A stretch of DNA of 64,000 nucleotides from Marchantia polymorpha subsp. ruderalis (Eukaryota > Streptophyta > Marchantiopsida > Marchantiales > Marchantiaceae), in contig AP031356.1 of NCBI GenBank assembly GCA_037833965.1, positions 9,818,501 to 9,882,500 of the forward strand. Direction: 5' to 3'. Of this stretch, positions 25,301 to 37,300 are shown in pieces. The notes beneath the pieces are model-generated. The model was not told the origin of the DNA. It saw nothing but the letters and a program-made list of their open reading frames with translations, and ran no database searches. How positions within the stretch are numbered: the stretch's first letter is position 1; every line of letters starts with the position of its first letter. The position numbers and the translations under genes were made by a program.

Positions 25301-28300
25301 CGAAGACCTGTTATTGACTTGTCTGGCTCGTAGTAGATCACCGTGTTCAGAATGATGGTTCCTGCTTGGCTTGCATGGAGCCAAAGCGGCCACAACAGAG
25401 TGGAGCCTCCTTCCAAAACAGTTTCCTGTTCTTAAGAAAAAATCCAGCAGCGAGTACATGAGGACCAGAGTTGAAACTTCATTACATAACCTTCAAACTT
25501 GATCAATTGATAATATTCTTAAGTAGTCAAGAACAAGAAGGTGAATCACATAAAGTGTCGCGCAAATAAATATATCAATCAAACTATCATCTAAACAGAA
25601 CTTGGAACATAGAGCACAAATTGCAATTTCTAGTCGCCACCAACTTCGACGGCACCGAGAAAGAAACTGTAGATTTATACATAGTTGACTCCATCTATAT
25701 CTCCATCAATTTTTAAAGACAGGAATATTGACCATTGACAAGGAATAGATCTGCCTGTCTACTTTTTTGGAGAAAATCTATTTGGAAGGCAGAAATAGCA
25801 GAGATAAATAAACACTATAGGAATTAATGATTAATGAAAGATAATCTGGCAGAGCGAAAGGATCTTCTACTAGCAGTGTGGTCCACAAAAGAAGTTCACA
25901 AGTAGCCCACACAAGAGAAGGATGTGGGTACGCAAATCAAGGTGGAGAAACATGATGTGGAGGTAAAAGGGTCGAGTGGGCTCTTTTGATCATGATACTT
26001 TGTGCTTAAAATGGAAACTGACCTCAGGGAAAGAATATATAAAGCCACTGGTGCTACATTCTTCTTCAATACTTGCGGCATCTTCAATGCCAGATGTGTC
26101 CCTCCGCACTTCAAGGCACCCGGGAAATTCTTGATCTAAATCTCCAGAATCTCCGACGAGTAGGAACAAAGGATGATTTGTCTTGAACTTGATCGTCTGC
26201 AAAACCAAGGTTTTAATTGTGATCATTTCAAGCATCAGGATGCAACGATGCAAGTCTAGAACTTCCCTGGTGTGGGAAGAGACTCAACAACGGCGCAAAA
26301 CGTAGACATTCATGAGGGGAAGGAGCAATCAAAGATGAGAAACCTACGCGTGATGCTTAGAAGACAAATCTATGAAACAAACAAACGAAGGTGTGAAATT
26401 TTGAAATGCATAGAGCCTTCCTTATATATGGATGAAGAGATAAAGCATCGATGTATTTTATCAACGCAAACCATGTGGATAGGGCCTAGACATCCCGGTA
26501 ATTGTATGAGAAAGGTGAAAACATACATTGAGCAAAGAGACGAGACAAGTAGAGAGAGTGGGTCAAAGTGCATGAGGTTAGAGAAGAGACAGCAGCAAGA
26601 TGTGAAAGGGCAGTAAGGAGACGGATGACGCTTCTCACAAATGCGCACGATGAGAGTTATGTCCAGTTCTCAAAACATATACGAGGATAATGGAGAAATC
26701 ATATAATGGTTAAAAAAGAGAATTGGTATGTAAAATTATCCATATAGAGGATACTCTCAATCCGAAAGGAGACTTTAACCATAAGTAGGCAACAAAAAGT
26801 ATGAGCGCGAAGGGATAAGCGGGTAATGATTCAAGGTTCGTACAAGAAACATTGAACGTGCAGAGTCCCTTGTGGTTAGACGCTATAAGCCAATCACATA
26901 AACATGCTATCAAATCGACCTAGCACTGTGCCTACTGCTAGAATAAAAGCAAGAGCATTGCTCGACAAGAAGGAAGCCAGAGAAACAATATCAATTACAT
27001 TTGTACTTGATAATATATACTAACAGGCGGTTCCTGGACAACACAAGTATTGCAGAATGTCTAAATATTCTGGTTTAAAACTTCACATACCTTCAAGGTG
27101 GCAGTTGATGGATTTGAAAGTTCCAAAACAAGACGTCGCACCTCACCAGTGTTTACTCTTCCAGGCATTTCATGCAACGACACTTCGAGCCTGGGCATGT
27201 GCTGAAACAACAATGCATCCGTACGAGTCCTTCAGTTCAGGCGTGCTAGTGAACACAAGAACTACAAACGTTGCAATCAAAGCTTCAGTTCTCGTTCGGC
27301 TCAGGGTCTACTTCAAACAAGTATGGTTAAAAAATCCAGTTTTGGGCCACGTTACTTGCACACAACTTCTTATTATACTTCTTATATATCACAACTCCCA
27401 TATATCACGATAAGCACGAAAACGGACAGTCACAAGTGTCACCACTGATAGAGGCAGTTCGTCCGAGAGGAGACAGCCCTCCGGGCGTCCTCTAAAGAAC
27501 TTGGAAGTATCCCACTTCCTCAGATGAAATCACTTGAACAAATCGAACATACGAACCAACGTCATACCAGTTGCAAGACAGTTAATAAACGAAAACGAAC
27601 AGTCACAAGTGTCGTTACTGACAGTGGCAAAACTCAACTACCTCTCCCTCAACGACTGCTTCGTGCCCCGTCGTTGAAGGAGAGGATAGTTGACATAATA
27701 CCTTCTGTTGCAAGTCCTTTATATGCACTAGACATGCATTGACCGCTAGGCTTATGGGGTTTTTCTCCATTTGAAGGCACCAGCGGCGAAACAGTTCCCT
27801 CACAGCATGACCCGTATTGAAACGACGTGATTCACCTAAATTACTGTACTTCCACGGCAGATTACTTCAGGCCATAGCCTAAAAAAACACACACCATCTG
27901 GATTCACATTGTGTTCCATTTGAAACAGACAGCAACGAAAACGTCCCTTCATGGCCTCACCCATATATCTCGTTAAGGACGAAAACGGACAGTCGCAAGT
28001 GTTAGCACTGATAGAGGCAGTTCGTCCGAGAGGAGACAGCCCTCCAGGCGTCTTCTAAAGATCTTGGAAGTAACCAACTTCCTCAGATGAAATCACTGGA
28101 ACAAGTCGAACATACGAATCAACGTCATACCAGTTGCAAGACAGTTTATAAACGAAAACGAACAGTCACAAGTGTCGTTACTGACAGTAGCAAAACTCAA
28201 CTACCTCTCCCTCAACGACTGCTTCGTGCCCCGTCGTTGAAGGAGAGGATAGTTGATATAATACCTTCTGTTGCAAATCCTTTATATGCACTAGACATGC

Positions 28301-31300
28301 ATTGACCACTAGGCTTATGGGGTTTTCCTCCATTTGAAGGCACCAGCGGCGAAACAGTTCTCTCACAGCATGACACGTAATGAAAACGACGTATTTCACT
28401 AACGACGTGATTCGTGATTCATGAATAATTCAGGTGAATCACTACACTTCCACGGCAGATTACCTTACGCCAAAACCTTAAAAAACACACACCATCTGGA
28501 TTCACATTGTGGTCCATTTGAAATAGACGCCAACGAAAACGTCCCTTCATGGCCTGACCCATATATCTCGATAAGGACGAAAACGGACAGTCACAAGTGT
28601 CAGCACTGATAAAGGGAGTCCGTTCGAGACGAGACAGCCCTCCAAAAGTCAGTTGCACAAGTCGAACATATGAACCAACGTCATACCAGTTGCAAGACAG
28701 TTTATAAACGAAAACGAACAGTCACAAGTGTCGTTACTGACAGTGGCAAAACTCAACTACCTCTCCCTCAACGACTGCTTCGTGCCCCGTCGTTGAAGGA
28801 GAGGATAGTTGACATAATACCTTCTGTTGCAAGTCCTTTATATGCACTAGACATGCATTGACCGCTAGGCTTATGGGGTTGTTCTCCATTTGAAGGCACC
28901 AGCGTCGAAACAGTTCCCTCACAGCATGACCCGTATTGAAACGACGTCATTCACCTAAATTACTGTACTTCCACGGCAGATTACTTCAGGCCATAACCTA
29001 AAAGAACACACACCATCTGGATTCACATTGTGTTCCATTTGAAACAGACAGCAACGAAAACGTCCCTTCATGGCCTCACCCATATATCTCGTTAAGGACG
29101 AAAACGGACAGTTGCAAGTGTTAGCACTGATAGAGGCAGTTCGTCCGAGAGGAGACAGCCCTCCAGGCGTCCTCTAAAGAACTTGGAAGTAACCAACTTC
29201 CTCAGATGAAATCACTGGAACAAGTCGAACATACGAATCAACGTCATACCAGTTGCAAGACAGTTTATAAACGAAAACGAACAGTCACAAGTGTCGTTAC
29301 TGACAGTAGCAAAACTCAACTACCTCTCCCTCAACGACTGCTTCGTGCCCCGTCGTTGAAGGAGAGGATAGTTGATATAATACCTTCTGTTGCAAATCCT
29401 TTATATGCACTAGACATGCATTGACCACTAGGCTTATGGGGTTTTCCTCCATTTGAAGGCACCAGCGGCGAAACAGTTCTCTCACAGCATGACACGTAAT
29501 GAAAACGACGTATTTCACTAACGACGTGATTCGTGATTCATGAATAATTCAGGTGAATCACTACACTTCCACGGCAGATTACCTTACGCCAAAACCTTAA
29601 AAAACACACACCATCTGGATTCACATTGTGGTCCATTTGAAATAGACGCCAACGAAAACGTCCTTTAATGGCCTGACCCATATATCTCGATAAGGACGAA
29701 AACGGACAGTCACAAGTGTCAGCACTGATAAAGGGAGTCCGTTCGAGACGAGACAGCCCTCCAAACGTCAGTTGCACAAGTCGAACATATGAACCAACGT
29801 CATACCAGTTGCAAGACAGTTTATAAACGAAAACGAACAGTCACAAGTGTCGTTACTGACAGTGGCAAAACTCAACTACCTCTCCCTCAACGACTGCTTC
29901 GTGCCCCGTCGTTGAAGGAGAGGATAGTTGACATAATACCTTCTGTTGCAAGTCCTTTATATGCACTAGACATGCGTTGACCGCTAGGCTTATGGGGTTT
30001 TTCTCCATTTGAAGGCACCAGCGGCGAAACAGTTCCCTCACAGCATGACCCGTATTGAAACGACGTGATTCACCTAAATTACTGTACTTCCACGGCAGAT
30101 TACTTCAGGCCATAACCTAAAAAAACACACACCATCTGGATTCAAATTGTGTTCCATTTGAAACAGACAGCAACGAAAACGTCCCTTCATGGCCTCACCC
30201 ATATATCTCGTTAAGGACGAAAACGGACAGTCACAAGTGTTAGCACTGGTAGAGGCAGTCCGTTGGAGAGGAGACAGCCCTCCAGGCGTCCTCTAAAGAC
30301 CTTGGAAGGAACCCTCACAGCATAACCGGTATTGAAAACAACGTGATTCACTAACGACGTGATTCGTGATTCGTAATACTTCTTGTTCTATTGCACACAA
30401 CTTAAACCAGTCTAGAGTGCATTGTCGCACTTCGATCCGGTGAAGAGCTACTCAGTACATCTTGCCTGTTATAGACTGAGGACCTTAGATCCGGTGATAA
30501 TGAACGGTGCTGGATAGTAACAAGCTGAGAAAGAGGAGTGACATGGTATGAAGAACGTGGTGAAAGAAGAGGGAGGAATATTTTGCCCACAAATGAGGTT
30601 CCTTCACAGCTTCCAGATGTCAACCAACAATCCTTGACTAGCTCCTCCACCTGTAAAGCTTTTGGGTTCCAGAATATATGGCTCCGGAAGCAGCAGCTTG
30701 GTTTTTGAATTGAAAGTTAATTCAGTATGTTTCTGGTTCCACCAGCTGGGCGAGGTTGTATAATGATGTCACTCTGATCCACTACGACGTGCTGCATGTA
30801 ACTTCGTAATTTCGTCATCTGCACAGCACTGGTCAAATCGCGGGGTGGTTCCAAATGCGGAATCATTCCCATCTGCAACTTCAACTTTGGTCTTGTGCCA
30901 TGGAATGGTAGAAGACAAATGAAATAGAAAGTTGATGATTTCTTACTCCTAAAACACGAAACTTCAGGCGTTGATGAGGAAGCGGTTCGTCTCTCTTATT
31001 ATTTCTCGACATCTTGTTCTTCCTTCCAAGAACAGCAAAATCTCGTCGTCCATGGGCAATCTTGGACAAAATCCAATTCACTCCCATCACTTTTAATATA
31101 CCTGCGCGGGGGGGCTTGACTTTAAGGCGGACCTACAAAACATGCACGAGACGTTTATCAGAAAAATACAAGCTTCTACTCTGATGAAAACTTTTCTGCG
31201 CTACAAGGAAAGATAATACACTAAAAACTGCATACCTTGCGATATACATAGAAATTGGGAAAGGAACCAGCAAAACTAGAAAGAATACAGTTAGGAAGGC

Positions 31301-34300
31301 AACATTGCCGTTCTTCATGTAAGGGGCACTTTGTCACTTACAACTAGCTTCTCTCCTGCTTTTAGAGTGAACGCCTCCTCACTCAAAGCGAGGTCATGTT
31401 GCTCCGAATTGGTTCTGCGAAGTTTGACCAGATGCCTCAGAACAAGGTTGCACAAGAATATATGAACGTGTAGGTCACCAGAAAAATCCCGACAGACGTT
31501 GAGTCCAGTTCGATCTTGGAGGACAGCTTTCTCAATTGAATCTATTAGTGCTGCACATCTTGGTTATGGGAAAAAAAACACAACCAAAAAAAGAGCGGAT
31601 TCCAACACATATTTAGTATCGCTATCCATCCTTAAGAATCTCAACAGGAAATTGAGTCCACTTCGATCTCGGAGGACTGCTTTCAAAATGAATCAAGAAA
31701 AGCTGTACAGCTTGTTTCTCTGGACCAAAAATTGAGAAAGACAGAGTGGCTCCCAACACTTATTTACCCTGGCTGTCCATCCTGAAGTGAGAGATGATCA
31801 ACTGAGCTTGAGAGATCGAGCTTACTTCCTTCAGCATATTCCAGTCCTACAATCCATCGCAACACCACGTTACCAATATTCACTTTCATTCACGAAATGT
31901 CAAGGAAACTCCAACAAAAAGAAACCCAGCTTAGTTGGTTTCCCCCTAGGTGTCCCATGCAAACCGAGTCATGTAAGAGTCAAAATGTTTCGACCCTTAC
32001 CAGATTCTTCTATAGTGCTCTCGGCGGTGAAGTTGCAGACAAGCGATACTCCAGATATATCTAGAGTTACTTGAAGAGGATTTCTAAACTCCACATCCAC
32101 ACCGATCTCCTCTGAATTGATTAGAGTCCAAGCTGCTGGTCAGTAAGAAAGAACAAGGAATTCCACGAACAACGAAAACACATCTCTCCAAAATTTACAG
32201 CAGAAGAAACATAAAGTCTCATGCAAACACAAATGCAGGTCTCACCTAATGATTTATCAATATATCTCCTCTGGTTCAAGTACTATGCACGACAGTAGTT
32301 GGACTTACAGCAAAATGCCAAAAGAGATGCCTACCTTCAAGTCACATGTTCTAGCCTAGTCTACTCCACCCTGCTGGTATAAATATGGATCTGATTGGAG
32401 GGAAGACAAGCACCTCCTGCGACGCAGATGTTGTAGTCCTTTGCTATCTTCGCAATTGCCGTCTTGGCATCTAACCAGTTCACAGCTTTATCAGCTGCAG
32501 GAACAAGACCTTCTTCTACGGATGACCAAACCTCTTCTGGCACACTCGCCTGGTATAGAACAATTTAAAATCAGGTTAATATTCTCTTCAAATCTGGAGT
32601 ATTAACCCTATCTAACATAAAAAATTAATGAAGACTGGGCCTTCCCTGTCGTACTGATTGGCTTGAGCTCGGACAAATCAAAGAATACCTGGACAACTAG
32701 TGTATCCACGATTCCTGATCATACTTTGTTCATTTCCCACTTAAGATGTTATACTACGGAGCTGGGTAACAACGCAAACTTGGACAATGTGCCCAAAGCA
32801 CCCTGTATCCTACCGCTGCGGAAGATGCATATGTACGCTGATCTTCAAAGTGCACGTGGACATGCTCCAAATCAACGGAAGGTAGATCCAACTCCAAGAC
32901 AGCTCCCTTGAGGTGTGACTTCTGGTATCACATGTAACAGAGATTGCTTAATTCTCATCGTAAGATGAGAAATGACATATTCTTGTGATGGTATACCATT
33001 CATTAAAGCCAGCGAGACGATGAGGGAATAGGCAACGCACTTCAATAACGGTAAGAAACTCCGCTAAGTATTTGGCTTGATTTGTCGGCGATTGATGACT
33101 GCAAGCGATCACTTTCTTGAAAAATTGAGCTGCAATAGCGTTGTTTTCAAGAAGAGTACATAACCTGTCAACAGCCCATATACCATCAGATTTCTCTGGA
33201 ACTGTTTCGGAAAATTCCTTTAACGTAGGAAGGCGAGTGTTCAAAAAGACATTGCACGAATAGACCACACGATGGATAAACCCTGAGACAAGCAACTGAC
33301 GCTCGATATTCAAAGAAGTCAAGAAGTGACAAACCTCCCCAAGTGAAAATGTACGTGATCGCTAATGTAGTTCCAACCCTGGTCGCGGAATATACTGAGA
33401 GCAGTCCTGTAAACGAGCATTGCTAGTTTCCTCTGGGAGTACCCATGAAAATGACAAGAAACAACGATATGAGATTCGATATACAAATGGAAGCCAATAT
33501 CCAAAAGAATTAACAACGTAAAATTTGAACTAGCAATAAAGGTATCGTGCTGACATTTAGCGGCGAACTCGGATGCGATAAAACATTTGTCAATATCTGG
33601 CCCGAAATAGGCTGAAGTAGCAAGTCGTCCAACTCTTTGGAAAGAACATCTACAATCTCGTTTCTTTGAGACAAACTTACATCAACGAGTCTTTCACAAC
33701 ACACATTTTTCCGAGAACTTGTTATCAACGAGTTTAAGTCAACTCACTTGTTTCAACAGCAGTCCTACCTGGCCACAATTGGTGTATTGATTGCCAGCGA
33801 GCACAAGATGGAAACCATACTTGCGTAACATAGGAGGTGCAGTGCGCAAGTAGCAGTAGGCAGCTTGCTCCAGTAACAGCGCTGCTCGAAGGCTCTCTTC
33901 CTTCAAACGTGGAATCAGCACTGTCAAGCTTTGCACTAAGTCATTTTTCTCACCACGCTGGCGGATGTATACTGGAGTCGATTTTCAATCAATATCAAAA
34001 GCCTACCAAAATGATAATATACCTCCGTAGATGATCTGAAGAGAACAATAGCCGCTTCTCGATATTGCCCCTTAGCTTTATGCATCTCAGCCAGCCATAA
34101 GGCAGACCTCGTCGCATACTTCGCACTAGACGTTCCACTCTTCTGCATGAACAAGGGCCGTAAAAGTTCAGTATTGTGCAGCAGTAATTTATTCCTTTGA
34201 CTATGTCCAAACATACCTCCTCCACTCGAACGATATTGACATCACAAAGAAGGCTAGTATATCAACTCCAACCAGCAACCTAATGAACTATAATCATGTA

Positions 34301-37300
34301 AAAGGTCTCTTCTTCAAGGAAAATTTAAGAGAAGTTGTTAAGCGAATCGTATATGAGAAAAGCATTGGTTGGAAGGAAATACTTGCCAAAACCAGATAAG
34401 GAATGAGCAACGAAAAATAAGATGTTAAATGTTGCCTTTTGGAATGAGTAAATAAAGGCTGCTCATGTGCAAACAGTTATTACTTTATAAGGTTTTGTTA
34501 TAAACCCAGCGCAATGGACGATTAAGTAGGAAGTTGTCTACCTGGTAATAGTTGATGGCTGTTTCCATACAAAGTTCAGACTCTCTTCTGGATTGATCAA
34601 GCATGAACAGCGAGAGTCCTATCATTTCCTGCGAGAACAAGGACATAAGGGAAAACTAAGGTCACCTGCAAACCAGATCCACACTGATGACATTGGCGAT
34701 TATGTCATCGAGTTTGGATCTGGTTGCATCTACAAAGCTGGAAGACATCTACCAAGGAATCTAGAAATAGTCCACTGTGACGAGCCCACTGGAGAAGAAT
34801 CTTCAGCCTTAGGAAAAATCAATTACAACTCGGATATGCGACTTTCAACCTGGAAAATTGAAGTCAACGCACCTGAACTCCAGCATACCGCTTCCACGCT
34901 TTATCAATCTTATAGTCACTTGAAAGTAAGCGATAGTTTGATAAAGCAAGCTCATAATCACGTAGCACGAAAGCATAATCTGCCAGAACTCTTATCTGTG
35001 ATTCCATTGAGCTGTATGTGTACCTGCCAGAGGTTAAAGAAGCATAAGTCTTGCGCCACAATATTCACAATTTGTGCTTTTTTTTTTCTTCACATTCTGA
35101 TATGTTATCGGGACAACTAAATGCCACATACAAGAGCCTCAATAAAGAAAGACCGACCGAAATTGCAATACAGCTTACAACCCTCCTGATCATCAATAAC
35201 CAATCTCCATATCCATCTTGTGCCATTCAGCTTGGACAGCTGAAAGAGATGGGTGCATGTTTAAGGACAAGGGAGCGGCCATGCACGGCCCGAACGACCT
35301 GAGATCTGAAAGCTATAGATATGATAAGAGGATAAATCCGATGGCAAATGAAAATGGAATGAAAAAACACAAAGGTTACAGTATGGGCACAAATGGCTAC
35401 TGAGACCGAGTCTAGAAAGAAGCAACCCTTGAATGTGTCAGCAATATCTCATCCATTACTCGGGTGTTTCATCAGTCCATAGGTGGTTGCATAGGTTTCT
35501 GCTAATTGCGATGCGGGGGAGGGAAACAAAGAGGCCCAAAAAGAAACCCTGTAAAGCACACCGAATTCCCGTGGTTGTCAAAAGACACCAGGAGTTTACT
35601 CACGTAAACCAGAAAAAAATTCTACGACTGTCCCCAACCTTAAAGCTCCCAACCAAAAACATTGATCGCAGGTCAGCCATAGAGTGAACGAATGTTTCTA
35701 TTGATGTTCACCAAGGTGCATTTCAAGAAGATCCAGATATCTGTCACATAGATGATTGTGAACTCGAAGAATGTTAACTTACAAAGGTCCATTCGACACG
35801 TCAGGGATTTCATCTTTTCCCTTTCGCCACCACAAATTTTTAATCTGATTTTTCAAACCTTTTCTTGTGGCTGCCACCTGCCTCGACCATCCACATTACA
35901 GTTGAAAAGTTACAACCCTGAGGAAGAAAAAACTCACCCAAGGAACCGCTGCCGGACAAAAGGATTCAAGAAATTCACATGCACGATGTTCATCCTTATT
36001 TGACCGTAGTGTGATGTGTTAGGTGTGTAACAATAGCACCTGACTTTGAAACATATACTTCTTATAAAGGAAGTTAGTTGTACTTTCCTTACGTTGTACT
36101 TTCGTTCCCTTTGAAACATTTCAAAGGGAACGAAAGTACAACGACGCCGAATAGGCGAGAATGACAACTGTTGTTTCAATTTGGTACATATTCCATCTCA
36201 GTATGTGCAAAGTATACATGCTTGTAGCCTACCTGTTGATAAAGTGTACGAATTTTCAGCTCCATAGTTGGAATGATGTGCTTGACCGAAATATCCAACA
36301 CAAAATCTGTCAACTGTAGATTGACAATATTTTGATAGTTAATGACCAGACTTACGCGGGACAATCAGAAGCCTTCTCTACAAGTAACACTGGCAAGTCC
36401 GCTCATGTGAATGCTACCTACGACATTGAAAGTCTTCTGTATCCGCCGTTCAACAAAGACCGCTGCAGAAGCAAGTGCAATTCCGACCACGCAGGGATCG
36501 GAAGAGGAAATATTAAGATGTACTCAGAGGGTACGGAGGAAGGGAAGTCATGGTATAGATCAAAGCTATGCTGAATAGACCACCAGAGACAGTAATCAAC
36601 GAAGAAAATATAAGTTAGTATGCATTTAAGTCTTTCCCCGAAGTGATATGGTATACCTCCTCCATGTCAGCCTTGGTGATGTAGCATCCTCGCCTTCGTC
36701 TTGATTGGTCTCTATCCTACAAAATGTCAAAACTATTGGACATCAATCATTTATACGAAGGAGCTATAGAGACTAGCTTATACAGAGATAAACCTGACCC
36801 CTCCGTTTTGACATGCTGGTGGTTAGAACGCTTACCCTATCTGGACGAACTACCTCAAAATTAGTAGCACTATCCATATATTAACTGGAAGTGACGTAAA
36901 ACGGCCTAGTGATACACCACGACGATCGAGCTACGCAGTTACTGCACAGACACAAACCTACGTACCAACTTGTCTGTCTCTTGGGTATTTATAGGTGTCA
37001 TTGGACGTAATGAATGAGATGACCACATATCTTCGCTCGAATTAGGTGATTCCTCATTGGATTCTGGTGAACCTGAATTGATGCACAAAATTCTGCAGTT
37101 GTTGACTCCAAAAGTGCTCCTCATCTCGAGTAGAATTTCATTAGCCCTGAGACAAATTCGCTATAAAGTTTTCAAAAATTGCAGTGAAGTGACTCTAGTT
37201 GAAGGCAGAAGTGCCTTCACTCTAAGTATGGCGATGGTCAATATACAAGCGAGAGCACAGAAATGGAGATGGACCTACCGATCCACGGAACCTTCTTGAA

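Noticed and set aside
27524-30041. Family of repeated 60-80-codon open frames (RHTSCKTV.. and antisense RELFRRWCLQ..)
   Set aside because: They follow the intronic tandem repeat exactly, occur on both strands at once, and lie between two exons that join in frame.
30650-30898. Possible TRAPPC8 exon after block 31132-30947
   Set aside because: Open sequence here did not fit the family, whereas HMPRLEVSLHEMP at 27,201-27,091 continues the protein exactly and in phase.
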